A stretch of DNA of 62,901 nucleotides from the NCBI GenBank assembly GCA_022712895.1, contig JAFLJS010000050.1, positions 1-62,901 of the forward strand, in the 5' to 3' direction. Source of the stretch: Desulfocapsa sp. GTDB lineage: Bacteria; Desulfobacterota; Desulfobulbia; Desulfobulbales; Desulfocapsaceae. Within the stretch, counting starts at the first letter, position 1; every line of letters begins with the position of its first letter. The notes under the pieces are model-generated. The model made no database searches. It was not told where the DNA came from and was given only the letters and a program-made list of their open reading frames with translations. The position numbers were made by a program, and so were the translations under genes. Shown here in pieces: positions 45,328-54,182 of the stretch.

Positions 45328-47050
45328 TTATCTGATCCTGCATCTGTGTCTGTTTTTTTTCATTTTTGAAAAGTCTGAGCGCTTCTTGGTATGCATCAAG
45401 TGCTTTTTCCCTGTTACCAAGTTTCAGGTAAATGTCGCCAAGGTGTTCATGGATGTATGGATCGTTGGGTTCCATTTGCAAGGCTTTCATGATTTCTTTG
45501 GTGGCAAGGGCCAGTTCTCCCATACGGAAATAGACCCAGCCAAGACTGTCTCTGATATAGCCATTCCCAGGTTTGAGTTGTATGGCTTTCTGTATATAAG
45601 AGAGCGCAACCTCAAGATTAATCCCCATATCTGCCCAGGTATAGCCGACATAATTTAAGGCTTCAGCATGTTCAGGATCTAGTTCAAGCAATGCATTCAT
45701 GCGCTGTAGAGCAAGTTCTCGCTTATTCTCCTTTTCGAGGAGCAAACCATACTCAAAGTAGACTTTAGTGTTGTTTGGATGGACTGTAAGGGCGGCATCC
45801 AGAGTGCTATATCCATCCTGGAAGAGTCCCTGTTCCATATATAGCGAAGCTAGTAGTGTATAAAGGTCAGGTGAGCTGTTGATATTATAGGTAATGGCAT
45901 CACGAAGAAGTACAATTGCTGTTTGAAATTGTTTCTTTTCCATGAAGATTCGTACTTGCAGCGAAAGGCCATCTTCGTGATATGTGGAATCCGGTTTGAT
46001 TTTGCGGAGAAGTGTTAAGGCCTCGGTTTCATTTTTCTGCTGGTATCGTATGACAGAAAGCATATATATCGCTTCATCAACACCTTTATCAACAGCAAGG
46101 GGTTCTAAAACAGAGGCAGCCTTTTCAAGGCTTTTTGTTCGAAGATATAACCTTGCCATTACAATGTCGATCGCATCAGGATCGTTACTGTTTGCACGTA
46201 ATTCGTTCAGGATAGTAAATGCCTGTTTTTCTTTGCCTTGCAAAAGGAGCACATGGACAAGGCCCAGGCCGCCACGTGAATCCTCAGGTTGTTTGGTGTA
46301 GACAATACGATACTGTTGTTCGACTTTGTCGTATTGTTCAAGCGAACCATAGAAATCTGCTACTTCAAGAGCCAGTTCCACTGACCAGTTTATGCTCAAA
46401 GATTTTTTGTAGTGTTCTTCAGCTTTGTTGTTGTCAGCTTTCCGCTTTGCAAGACGTGCCAGATACAGATGGGCAAAGAGCGATTCGGAGTTGAGGACCA
46501 GAGCTTCTTGCAGAGTTTTTTCAGCTTCCAGAAACAGGTTTTGCTGCGATTGCAGGAAACTAATACGAAGCAGGAGCGTTTCGTCCTCGGGAGTGAGCGT
46601 TAAAACGTCTCTATAAAGTTGTATCGCCTCTTCGATGTTATCGTTGCGAATGGTTAGTCTTGCCAGGAACAGTCTGTCCTCTGTGGCATCAGGATATTGT
46701 TTGATTGCCTCCCGTAACCATTCGGCAGCCCCTTGAGGTTTTCCCATGCGCAGGAGAAGCACAGGGAGTCTCCTTAAAATATATTTGGAGTCAGGATCAC
46801 AAATTAAGGCTTTTTCAAAGGCCTCTTCGGCCTCCTGGTAAAGTTTGTTGATTTCTGCATGGGTTCCCCACAGAAGATAGAAGTAGGAGCAGGAACTGTC
46901 CGGCATCTCAACCGTCATGTTAACTGAAATTTCTTCTTTTGCTGATTCTGGAGGGTGGTGCAGTGCATCGTCTGGCGCAGTTGCACAGGAACTGATGAGC
47001 AGGAGGCAGAAAAGAAAAGCGTGTCGGGTAAACATTTTCAAGAGTATCAT
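45317..47050 (-). CDS. TPR-repeat lipoprotein
   Basis: 577 residues with a lipoprotein signal (LFCLLLISSC) and about 13 tetratricopeptide repeats, seen as recurrent ALxxxPE, YxxLG and EAL... patterns (for example DAYQEALRLFKNE at the end). TPR proteins act as scaffolds. Translation is coupled to tmk (ATGA). ATG 47050 is used; an internal Met six codons later is an alternative. The operon link to a LolB-like protein suggests an outer-membrane biogenesis or lipoprotein role. Confidence 0.85.
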   Translation of the reverse strand: MILLKMFTRHAFLFCLLLISSCATAPDDALHHPPESAKEEISVNMTVEMPDSSCSYFYLLWGTHAEINKLYQEAEEAFEKALICDPDSKYILRRLPVLLLRMGKPQGAAEWLREAIKQYPDATEDRLFLARLTIRNDNIEEAIQLYRDVLTLTPEDETLLLRISFLQSQQNLFLEAEKTLQEALVLNSESLFAHLYLARLAKRKADNNKAEEHYKKSLSINWSVELALEVADFYGSLEQYDKVEQQYRIVYTKQPEDSRGGLGLVHVLLLQGKEKQAFTILNELRANSNDPDAIDIVMARLYLRTKSLEKAASVLEPLAVDKGVDEAIYMLSVIRYQQKNETEALTLLRKIKPDSTYHEDGLSLQVRIFMEKKQFQTAIVLLRDAITYNINSSPDLYTLLASLYMEQGLFQDGYSTLDAALTVHPNNTKVYFEYGLLLEKENKRELALQRMNALLELDPEHAEALNYVGYTWADMGINLEVALSYIQKAIQLKPGNGYIRDSLGWVYFRMGELALATKEIMKALQMEPNDPYIHEHLGDIYLKLGNREKALDAYQEALRLFKNEKKQTQMQDQINAL

Positions 47051-47655
47051 TTCATACCGGGAAGGGTGAACACAAGACGCAGCACATCCTGATGGATTTT
47101 TTCAATGGATCTGTTGGCATCAATCCTTTTGATGCAGGGGAGATCCATCTCCTCAAATTGTATTTGTACCTTGCGAAGATAGTCTTCTTTTTCAAAGTCA
47201 TTGAGTGTGTCACCGCGGTTTTCAGTGATGCGGGTGACGCCTGTTTCAATTGGTGCGTGAAAGAGTAGTGCCAAGTCAGGTTCCGGGGCAAAGGTGTTTC
47301 TTGCCAGGATATCGGCAGGATCAAGCCCGGCAGCACCCTGGTAAGCAATGGTTGACAGGTAGTAACGATCTAAAAGAACCACCTTGCCACTGGCAAGGGC
47401 TGGAGCGATCAGATTTTCTACATGTTCTTTTCTATCGGCAAGAAAGAGCTCAAGTTCATCCTCACGACTGGTCTCTTTACGATTAGAGTAGAGTGCACGT
47501 ATCTTTTGGCCATATACTCCGTTGGTTGGCTCAAAGCTGCTGACAACATCGATCCCTTTTTTTTCAAGTACTTGAGCGAGAAGGTTGAGTTGTGTGGATT
47601 TGCCAGTTCCATCAGTACCTTCAAACACGATAAGTAAGCCCTTTGCTTTTGTCAC
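47047..47655 (-). CDS. tmk: Thymidylate kinase
   Basis: 202 residues. P-loop FEGTDGTGKSTQ (residues ~11-22), DRYYLST and the lid region RITENRGD identify Tmk, which converts dTMP to dTDP. The start is GTG 47655. It lies 16 bp after pdxA and is coupled to the TPR gene. Function is secure. Confidence 0.97.
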   Translation of the reverse strand: MTKAKGLLIVFEGTDGTGKSTQLNLLAQVLEKKGIDVVSSFEPTNGVYGQKIRALYSNRKETSREDELELFLADRKEHVENLIAPALASGKVVLLDRYYLSTIAYQGAAGLDPADILARNTFAPEPDLALLFHAPIETGVTRITENRGDTLNDFEKEDYLRKVQIQFEEMDLPCIKRIDANRSIEKIHQDVLRLVFTLPGMK

Positions 47656-47671
47656 TATACTTTGTCCCTTT

Positions 47672-48667
47672 TTATGCCTTGTTTCTGTTTATGCAAATGG
47701 AGTATGCCATCTTGATTGCAGCTTGCAGACTGCTGGGACTGGCAACTCCCTGGCCTGCAATATCATATGCGGTTCCATGGTCAACAGAGGTACGCACAAT
47801 GGGCAGCCCAAGCGTTACATTTACACCGTCATCAAAATGGATAAGTTTGAAAGGAATCAGTCCCTGATCATGGTACATGCAGATTACCAGATCGTACTCG
47901 CCACGAGCAGCTTTAAAGAAAATTGTATCAGGAGGAAAAGGTCCTTGCAAGGGGATATCCATGGCAGCAGCCCTTTTCATTGTAGGAAGAATAAGCCTCT
48001 GTTCCTCATCGCCAAACATACCGGCCTCACCGGCATGGGGGTTGAGGGCAGCTACTGCAATTCTTGGATGATGGATATTGAAATCTTTTTGCAGGCTTTG
48101 GTAGGTCGTCTGAAATAGTTTCAAGAGCGAGTCGCTACTGAGTAAAGAAGGGATCTCAGAGATTGCACAGTGAACTGTGGCCAGGGTCACTTTCAAAGTG
48201 TCTCCTGCCATCATCATCACCTGACTTTCTACATTGCAAAGAGCAGCCAGCATTTCGGTGTGTCCGGGATAATGGTGTCCGCTAAGCTGTAATGATTCTT
48301 TTGAGATCGGGCAGGTACACATGCCGCAAAAGATACCGTCTTGTATTCCTTGCTGCGATAGGACAATAGCCTCAGCCATGGCTATGGAAGTTTCTTTGGA
48401 GAATATTCCAGGTACTATTGAGTCCTTTGCAAGTTTTGAGGTCTCATAAACGGGAATAGTTTTTTTTGTCTGAGAGAGTTTTTTTCCTGGAGTCCACGGA
48501 GAAAAAAAGAAGTTTATCTCCAGCTTTTCTGCATAGTATTCAAGTACGTTGATGTCACCAACAATAACAATAGGGATGTCATTACTAGTGGTGGAAGAGC
48601 AATACTTGAGGATTATTTCGGGGCCTATTCCTGCGGGACAGCCCATGGTTATGGCAAGTGGTAACAT
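47672..48667 (-). CDS. pdxA: 4-hydroxythreonine-4-phosphate dehydrogenase
   Basis: 331 residues of the PdxA fold, a step of pyridoxal-phosphate synthesis. The N-terminal ITMGCPAGIGPEI, ALNPHAGEAGMFGDEE and CMYHDQGLIPFKL with its conserved His are present. The usual ITMGDPAGIGPE has Cys in place of Asp here. The gene is about 85 bp downstream of yraN with two hairpins between. Otherwise normal. Confidence 0.94.
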   Translation of the reverse strand: MLPLAITMGCPAGIGPEIILKYCSSTTSNDIPIVIVGDINVLEYYAEKLEINFFFSPWTPGKKLSQTKKTIPVYETSKLAKDSIVPGIFSKETSIAMAEAIVLSQQGIQDGIFCGMCTCPISKESLQLSGHHYPGHTEMLAALCNVESQVMMMAGDTLKVTLATVHCAISEIPSLLSSDSLLKLFQTTYQSLQKDFNIHHPRIAVAALNPHAGEAGMFGDEEQRLILPTMKRAAAMDIPLQGPFPPDTIFFKAARGEYDLVICMYHDQGLIPFKLIHFDDGVNVTLGLPIVRTSVDHGTAYDIAGQGVASPSSLQAAIKMAYSICINRNKA

Positions 48668-48705
48668 AGTCGTTTAGCTTATACCGATCAACGGTAAGTA
48701 AGGCC

Positions 48706-48731
48706 GTACTCTTTCGAGTACCCCTTGAAGG
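48706..48731 (-). other. Two hairpins between yraN and pdxA
   Basis: GTACTC-TTTC-GAGTAC (48706-48721) followed at once by CCCTTGAAGGG-like pairing (48722-48731). On the minus strand no T-run follows, so a processing site or attenuator is as likely as a terminator. Confidence 0.4.
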
Positions 48732-48751
48732 GTGCTGAATAACCTACGGCA

Positions 48752-49111
48752 CTAAAAACAGTTTTCAAGATGTTCTATTTTTGGTTTTTTGTTCTGCTCG
48801 ATAAGGATGGAGATAACATCAAATCGAGCTGCCTGATTATTAATCTTGTTACGGGTCATATAGTCAAGGGCTATACGATTCAGTTGTGTCTGCTTTTTTA
48901 TGGTCACAGCCTCAAATGGTTGCCCAAACAGTAATGACGATCTTGTCTTAACTTCTATAAAGATAAGGGTCTCACCATCCTTTGCGATAATATCAACTTC
49001 TCCTGTTTTCTGCCTGTAATTTCTAGTGATAATCTGAAATCCTTTTTGTTTCAGAAAAACGGTGGCCAGATCTTCTCCAAGCTTCCCAAGATTAATACGT
49101 GATTCAGACAC
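48752..49111 (-). CDS. yraN: YraN / UPF0102 family endonuclease-fold protein
   Basis: 119 residues. EVDIIAKDGETLIFIEVKTRSS is the PD-(D/E)xK nuclease-fold core. The start is placed at GTG 49111, eight bases inside the end of rnhB, which gives the usual length; an in-frame region upstream to 49162 looks like rnhB shadow. Function in the cell is poorly known. It follows rnhB in the ribosome-linked operon, a widespread pairing. Confidence 0.9.
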   Translation of the reverse strand: MSESRINLGKLGEDLATVFLKQKGFQIITRNYRQKTGEVDIIAKDGETLIFIEVKTRSSLLFGQPFEAVTIKKQTQLNRIALDYMTRNKINNQAARFDVISILIEQNKKPKIEHLENCF

Positions 49112-49769
49112 TTTTGTTAACCACACCGTTAAATGTTTTCCGGTGGTGAGGGGTAATACCATGCTTTTTTATGGCATTACGATGTTCAAGAGTGGGGTAG
49201 CCTTGATTTTTTATAAAGTTGTAATGCGGATATTGCTGATGCAGTTTTGCCATCATCGCATCCCTTGTAACTTTAGCAATAATGGAGGCAGCGGCAATGG
49301 AAGCAGAGCGGGATTCGCCTTTAATAAGTGGTTCCTGAGGTGTGGTCATGGGAATGGGGAATTTACCATCCACAAGAAGAAATTCAGGGTTGGACCCTGC
49401 TTTTTCAAGTTCACGCACTGCTCTTTTCATGGCAAGAAGAGAAGCCTGCAGAATATTGATTTTATCAATTGTTGTGTGCGAGACGACACCAATACCAATG
49501 TGTGCATCAATAGCGTGTAAGCGGGCAAACAGCTGTTCGCGAGATTTTGCAGAAAGTTTTTTAGAATCTAAAAAAAGAGAGTGCTGGCAGGAAGTGGGTA
49601 AAATGACGGCAGCAGCAACCACAGGACCAGCAAGTGGTCCACGGCCGACTTCATCAAGACCTGCAACAACAGAATATCCATGTTGCTGCAGGTTTTTTTC
49701 GATTGTGAAATTATCCCCCGGAGGAGGATTAAACAGCGCTTGGGGCAGCTGTTTATCGCACAAAACCAC
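49104..49769 (-). CDS. rnhB: Ribonuclease HII
   Basis: About 221 residues. [20 protein letters not shown] at the N-terminus and the catalytic acids further on ([18 protein letters not shown]) identify RNase HII, which removes ribonucleotides from DNA. The start is either GTG 49769 or TTG 49763, both inside the end of rplS; no ATG precedes the family start. It overlaps yraN by eight bases. Confidence 0.95.
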   Translation of the reverse strand: MVLCDKQLPQALFNPPPGDNFTIEKNLQQHGYSVVAGLDEVGRGPLAGPVVAAAVILPTSCQHSLFLDSKKLSAKSREQLFARLHAIDAHIGIGVVSHTTIDKINILQASLLAMKRAVRELEKAGSNPEFLLVDGKFPIPMTTPQEPLIKGESRSASIAAASIIAKVTRDAMMAKLHQQYPHYNFIKNQGYPTLEHRNAIKKHGITPHHRKTFNGVVNKSV

Positions 49770-50106
49770 GCTCGCGAATACGAGCGGCCTTGCCACGTCT
49801 TTCACGAAGATAGAAGAGACGCGAACGACGAACACGACCACGGCTCACAACCTCGATTTTCTCAATACGTGGATTGTGTAGGGCAAAAGTTTTTTCAACG
49901 CCAATACCGTGGGATATTTTGCGCACGGTATAGGATGCGTCCATCAAGCCTTTCTTTCTTTTCAGAACGACGCCCTGAAAAATCTGGACACGCTCTTTGT
50001 TACCCTCAATGATGCGAATATATACTTTCACGGTATCACCTGGACGAAAGTCCGGATGATCCTGGCGCATCTGCTCCATTTCAATTCTGTCGATAATTGT
50101 GCTCAT
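49753..50106 (-). CDS. rplS: 50S ribosomal protein L19
   Basis: 117 residues from ATG 50106, supported by GGAAG eight bases upstream; the frame extends to 50130 but without need. [27 protein letters not shown] and [23 protein letters not shown] are diagnostic. L19 lies at the 30S-50S interface. A 7-bp hairpin is located 28 bp upstream of the start and might be a leader element. Confidence 0.98.
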   Translation of the reverse strand: MSTIIDRIEMEQMRQDHPDFRPGDTVKVYIRIIEGNKERVQIFQGVVLKRKKGLMDASYTVRKISHGIGVEKTFALHNPRIEKIEVVSRGRVRRSRLFYLRERRGKAARIRERGFVR

Positions 50107-50133
50107 AATAACTCTTCCGTTGTTTATCATTTA

Positions 50134-50152
50134 GCTGCATTATGTATGCAGC
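50134..50152 (-). promoter_or_regulatory. Leader hairpin upstream of rplS
   Basis: GCTGCAT (50134-50140) and ATGCAGC (50146-50152) are perfect complements around TATGT, in the rplS 5' region. L19 leaders with hairpins are known from other bacteria, but I cannot match this one to a published family. Confidence 0.4.
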
Positions 50153-50205
50153 ATCTTGTTTCAAATCTATTTGTAAATTTGATCTTGTAAGAAGTCAAAA
50201 AAAAA

Positions 50206-50772
50206 CTATACGCTCAATAAGCGATCCAATACTATAGATACAGCCGATCGTACAGACAAATGATTATACCCAGTGTTTCCACCCACAGGCATCAGGCTAA
50301 AATCAGCCATTTCCATCACTTCAGAAGTAAGTCCGTGGGCGGTTCCAAAAAGAAGCAGCAGTGCTTCATTTTGTTGGATTTTGTCCCGAACGACTTCATA
50401 ACTCAGTGTCTTTTCCTGCTCTTTAGCACTGGTTGTAAGCAGTAATGGTCTGACATTACGTTTGCTGGTGATCGAATCAATCACTTCATCAAGAGTTGTT
50501 GCCAGCGTAACCTTTGCAAGCGCCTCTTTGCGCGCCGGATTATATGTCGCTCCATGTCCTGTTTTCCAGTGCTCAAGGATCTCGGTGACCAGCTTTTGCT
50601 GATCTTCATAAGGGGTAACAATATAATAATTGTCCACACCATATGTTGCTGACGCCCTTGCTATATCATGAAGATCAAGGTTTGTTACCGCAGAACCAAT
50701 AACCTCACCAATTTTGTTGATTACAGGATAGTGAACAAGGACGATGTCTACGCAACTCTGGTTGCTACTCAT
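50206..50772 (-). CDS. SPOUT-superfamily RNA methyltransferase (COG4752-type)
   Basis: 188 residues. VDIVLVHYPVINKIGEVIGSAVTN at the N-terminus and ALLLLFGTAHGLTSEVM...GYNHLSVRSAVSIVLDRLL at the C-terminus show a trefoil-knot methyltransferase. Genes of this type commonly sit between trmD and rplS. The target base is not known. It overlaps trmD by eight bases. Confidence 0.85.
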   Translation of the reverse strand: MSSNQSCVDIVLVHYPVINKIGEVIGSAVTNLDLHDIARASATYGVDNYYIVTPYEDQQKLVTEILEHWKTGHGATYNPARKEALAKVTLATTLDEVIDSITSKRNVRPLLLTTSAKEQEKTLSYEVVRDKIQQNEALLLLFGTAHGLTSEVMEMADFSLMPVGGNTGYNHLSVRSAVSIVLDRLLSV

Positions 50773-51526
50773 TGCTTTCCTGTATGTCTCTTACTGTTTG
50801 GTACAGTTTATTCTTCTTCAGTAATGCAACTTCTTGTTTGCTGAACCATTCTCTTGCCAGCAGATCAGGCCGCCGGTCCATGGTTCGTGTTACTGATTCA
50901 AGAAATCGATACTCTTCAATTCGCTGATGATCACCCGATAGTAAAACCTCAGGAATTGATACATCTTCAAACTCTCGAGGCCGCGTATATTGCGGATGCT
51001 TTAACAAGTGCCTGCTGAAAGTATCCTTATCAGCAGAATCTGAACATCCGAGTACACCTGGCAATAATCGTGTTACAGAGTCGATGAGAATCATAGCCGC
51101 TAATTCCCCACCAGTGAGAATATAGTCACCAATGGATATTTCTTCATCAATACTTTTTGCTCTGAAACGTTCATCCACCCCTTCGTAGCGCCCACAAATA
51201 AGGATAAGATGCTCTTCAGTGCTTAACTCTTCGGCCATTTTCTGGTTGTACTGCCTACCTTGGGGGCTGAGCAGTATAACACGGCCTGTTTTATTCTCAT
51301 CATTCACAGAAGAAAGTGCAGCGGTGAGAGGCTCTGGCTTCATCACCATTCCCTCACCACCTCCAAATGGCCTGTCATCGGTCATGGAGTGCTTGTCTGT
51401 GGCAAAATCACGAATATTCGTAACGTTGATTCGTACCTGGTTTTTTTCCCTTGCCCTTCGTATGATCGACTCTTTAAGAGGAGACTCTAACAGGTCGGGG
51501 AAAATGGTCAGTACGTCAAAATGCAT
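50765..51526 (-). CDS. trmD: tRNA (guanine37-N1)-methyltransferase
   Basis: 253 residues. FDVLTIFPDLLES, GGGEGMVMKPEP, LICGRYEGVDERF and SIGDYILTGGELAAMILIDSV are the TrmD signatures, including the knot. It makes m1G37 in tRNAs that read CNN and GGG codons, preventing frameshifts. It follows rimM by three bases. Confidence 0.98.
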   Translation of the reverse strand: MHFDVLTIFPDLLESPLKESIIRRAREKNQVRINVTNIRDFATDKHSMTDDRPFGGGEGMVMKPEPLTAALSSVNDENKTGRVILLSPQGRQYNQKMAEELSTEEHLILICGRYEGVDERFRAKSIDEEISIGDYILTGGELAAMILIDSVTRLLPGVLGCSDSADKDTFSRHLLKHPQYTRPREFEDVSIPEVLLSGDHQRIEEYRFLESVTRTMDRRPDLLAREWFSKQEVALLKKNKLYQTVRDIQESNE

Positions 51527-51529
51527 GGG

Positions 51530-52090
51530 CTATTTTCCCTTGGCATCATCACCACGATTTATCTCAAGCAGCCCTGGTGGCGGTGCTATGGTCAGACTAC
51601 TCTCATCCCGCTGTACAATCATACCGGGAATAAGGGGGATCAAGAATTCGTTTTTACCTTTCCCGACCACGAGTATATCCTGTGAGCCGTTATCAAAAAA
51701 AGATTCAACCTGACCAATAGTTTCACCCTCAATCGTTACGACAGTCAGTCCTTCAAGTTCATGAAGGTAATACTCGTCATCAGTAAGGACAGGTAAATCC
51801 TGCTTGAGAACAAGCACACCACAACCAGCAAACGTTTCAGCCTTGGATCGGTCGTTAAGACCTTCTAGTTGAACCAGGACTTCTTTCTTCCCAATACGTG
51901 CTTTGCTGACACTGAACACAGGAAGAATCTTACTTGCTGCTGTGATAAGCGTCAGCTCACGATGTCGTGTTATGCTTTTGCCATCACCGGAAAACGGAAG
52001 TAGCTTTAACTCACCCTTGATACCGTGAGCCTTGGCAACTTTTCCAATGAGGGTATACTTCTCAGTCGGATAGGAAAACGTATCTGCCAT
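51530..52090 (-). CDS. rimM: Ribosome maturation factor RimM
   Basis: 186 residues from ATG 52090 (AGGATG upstream); the frame reaches 52204 but the added part overlaps khpA. LIGKVAKAHGIKGELKLLP and the PRC barrel (VIDDEEYYLHELEGLTVV-type: DDEYYLHELEGLTVVTIEGE) are visible. RimM assists 30S assembly. Confidence 0.96.
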   Translation of the reverse strand: MADTFSYPTEKYTLIGKVAKAHGIKGELKLLPFSGDGKSITRHRELTLITAASKILPVFSVSKARIGKKEVLVQLEGLNDRSKAETFAGCGVLVLKQDLPVLTDDEYYLHELEGLTVVTIEGETIGQVESFFDNGSQDILVVGKGKNEFLIPLIPGMIVQRDESSLTIAPPPGLLEINRGDDAKGK

Positions 52091-52106
52091 TACATCCTGA
52101 TGATTA

Positions 52107-52337
52107 CTATTCGAGGATATTGAGGCGAGATTTTTTGTCTTCCTTTCCCGCAGCAGCAGAGAGCAAGGAGCGCATGGCCCTTGCTGTTCTGCCCTGTTTA
52201 CCAATCACCTTGCCAAGATCATCTTTGGCTACAGCCAGATCCACAAGAATGGTGTCATCTTCTTCGGTGACAGTGACTTGCACATCGTCAGGGTTGTCTA
52301 CCAGCGATTTGGCAATATATGTGATTAGTTCCTGCAT
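52107..52337 (-). CDS. khpA: KH-domain RNA-binding protein KhpA
   Basis: 76 residues. GKVIGKQGRTARAMRSLL is the KH GxxG loop. KhpA pairs with KhpB in many bacteria and binds RNA. It sits in the canonical slot between rpsP and rimM. Confidence 0.94.
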   Translation of the reverse strand: MQELITYIAKSLVDNPDDVQVTVTEEDDTILVDLAVAKDDLGKVIGKQGRTARAMRSLLSAAAGKEDKKSRLNILE

Positions 52338-52343
52338 AGTATA

Positions 52344-52589
52344 TTACTCGGTTGCTGTAATCTTTTTCAGGATAGACTTTACGGTGGTGGTAGGCAGCGC
52401 ACCTCTTCCCATCCAGTCTTCAAGCTTTGTGTTATCAACTTTGACAACGACAGGATCCTGAAGCGGGTCGTAAGTTCCAAGAACATCGAGGAATTTACCA
52501 TCACGTTTGCATTCACTGTCTGCAACTACTATACGATAGAAGGGCTTCTTTTTTCTGCCAAGTCTTGTTAAACGAATTCTAACTGCCAT
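52344..52589 (-). CDS. rpsP: 30S ribosomal protein S16
   Basis: 81 residues: MAVRIRLTRLGRKKKPFYRI and FLDVLGTYDPL are S16. It lies six bases upstream of khpA in the operon. Confidence 0.98.
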   Translation of the reverse strand: MAVRIRLTRLGRKKKPFYRIVVADSECKRDGKFLDVLGTYDPLQDPVVVKVDNTKLEDWMGRGALPTTTVKSILKKITATE

Positions 52590-52613
52590 TTCCGATATAT
52601 CCTCCGGATTATA

Positions 52614-53966
52614 TTATCTTCTCATGCCTTTTGGCATTTTACGTCTTTTCTTACCAGTCATACGACCGGGTTTGCCACGCATTTTTTTCATCATCTTAAG
52701 CATGGCTGAGTAACTCTTGATCACACGATTGACATCGCTAACACCGACGCCTGATCCTGTCGCAATACGTTTTCTGCGACTTGCGTTGATGATTTTATGG
52801 TTTTGTCGCTCCTTTTTGGTCATGGAGCGAATAATAGCCTCTGTTTTGGCAAGCTCCTTCTCATCAGGTTTGGGAGCATCTTTTAACTGTTTCAGCTTGT
52901 TTATGCCAGGGATCATATCCATGATCTGATCAAGTGAGCCCATCTTTTTGATTTGCTGCAATTGATCAAGAAAATCTTCAAGGGTAAATGTTGCTGTCTG
53001 AAGTTTTTTGGCAAGTTTAGCTGCTTTTTTCTTATCGACTACTGATTCGGCTTTCTCGATTAAGGTGAGGACATCACCCATTCCCAGAATTCTGGATGCC
53101 ATACGATCAGGGTGGAAAATTTCCAGCGCTTCAAGCCCTTCACCCACACCAACAAACTTAATTGGTTTGCCAGTTACCTGCTTAATGGAAAGGGCAGCAC
53201 CACCACGTGCATCACCTTCCATCTTGGTAAGCACGACACCACTGATTTCAAGATCCTGATTGAACTTCTTTGCAACGGTGACGGCGTCCTGACCAGTCAT
53301 TGAATCTGCGACAAAGAGTACTTCCGAAAGGGGAACAGCACTCTGTATTTCCTTGAGCTCACCCATGAGATTTTCATCAACATGGAGACGGCCCGCGGTA
53401 TCAAAGATCAGGGTGTCATAGCCTTTTTCTTCTGCAACTTCCACAGCGTCACGACAGATATCCACGGGTTTCATGTCCGTAGTGGACGGATGCACCGGAA
53501 CGTCGATTCTTTCACCAAGAACAGTTAACTGGTCAATTGCAGCAGGGCGGTAAACATCAGCAGGTACAAGATAAGGCTTACGTCCCTTATCTTTCAACAT
53601 CTTAGCAAGCTTACCGGAAGTAGTTGTTTTACCAGAACCCTGTAAACCTGCCATCATGATGGTTACTGGTTGGCGACCATCAAGACGAATCTGTTCGGTG
53701 TTTCCACCAAGTAGCTCAACCAGTTCCTCATGAACAATCTTTATAACCTGTTGTCCGGGAGAAAGTTTTTTGGTGACTTCCAGTCCAATCGCTTTTTCGG
53801 TAATCTTGGCAACAAAATCTTTAACAACCTGAAGATTAACATCGGCTTCAAGAAGAGCCATGCGCACTTCACGCATAGAATCTTTAATGTTCTCTTCTGA
53901 GAGTTTTCCTACACCGCGAAGTGTTTTAAAAACGCCTTCGAGGCGGTCTGTTAAATTATCAAACAT
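52614..53966 (-). CDS. ffh: Signal recognition particle protein Ffh (SRP54)
   Basis: 450 residues: N domain, GTPase G domain with GLQGSGKTTTSGKLA (P-loop), DTAGRLH and TKMEGDARGG, and a Met-rich M domain at the C-terminus (MLKMMKKMRGKPGRMTGKKRRKM). Ffh targets membrane proteins to the translocon. It begins the long operon. The start has upstream AAC TTGAC-type spacing but no clear strong ribosome site. Confidence 0.98.
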   Translation of the reverse strand: MFDNLTDRLEGVFKTLRGVGKLSEENIKDSMREVRMALLEADVNLQVVKDFVAKITEKAIGLEVTKKLSPGQQVIKIVHEELVELLGGNTEQIRLDGRQPVTIMMAGLQGSGKTTTSGKLAKMLKDKGRKPYLVPADVYRPAAIDQLTVLGERIDVPVHPSTTDMKPVDICRDAVEVAEEKGYDTLIFDTAGRLHVDENLMGELKEIQSAVPLSEVLFVADSMTGQDAVTVAKKFNQDLEISGVVLTKMEGDARGGAALSIKQVTGKPIKFVGVGEGLEALEIFHPDRMASRILGMGDVLTLIEKAESVVDKKKAAKLAKKLQTATFTLEDFLDQLQQIKKMGSLDQIMDMIPGINKLKQLKDAPKPDEKELAKTEAIIRSMTKKERQNHKIINASRRKRIATGSGVGVSDVNRVIKSYSAMLKMMKKMRGKPGRMTGKKRRKMPKGMRR

Positions 53967-54024
53967 GTCAAGTTGTTATCGCTGGTTTCAATGTGTTGTG
54001 GCTGTGACAATTAAGAGTCATCGC

Positions 54025-54052
54025 TAAAAAAAAATTATGTAACTGGTGTTAC
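54025..54052 (-). terminator. Weak terminator-like hairpin downstream of the MinD-like gene
   Basis: On the minus strand GTAAC-ACCA-GTTAC (54052-54039) is followed by ATAA and a T9 tract. The 5-bp stem is short. It would end the MinD-like transcript 130 bp past its stop. Confidence 0.4.
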
Positions 54053-54182
54053 TCTACCCATAAAACGTTAGCCTCACAGGTGGAAAACCAATACAAAAAC
54101 AAAGAAAAATACTTAAAATAAATAATTCTGTCAAGCAACGAACGGTTATGAGGTGAAAAAAGTGTTAAATTGTTACTTTTCG

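Noticed and set aside
49763-49841. Longer N-terminal extension of RNase HII reaching into rplS
   Set aside because: The added residues are an out-of-frame reading of rplS; family homology begins downstream, so a GTG/TTG near 49763-49769 is used.
52091-52204. N-terminal extension of RimM
   Set aside because: The extension overlaps khpA and lacks homology; ATG 52090 has a ribosome site and the family N-terminus follows soon after.
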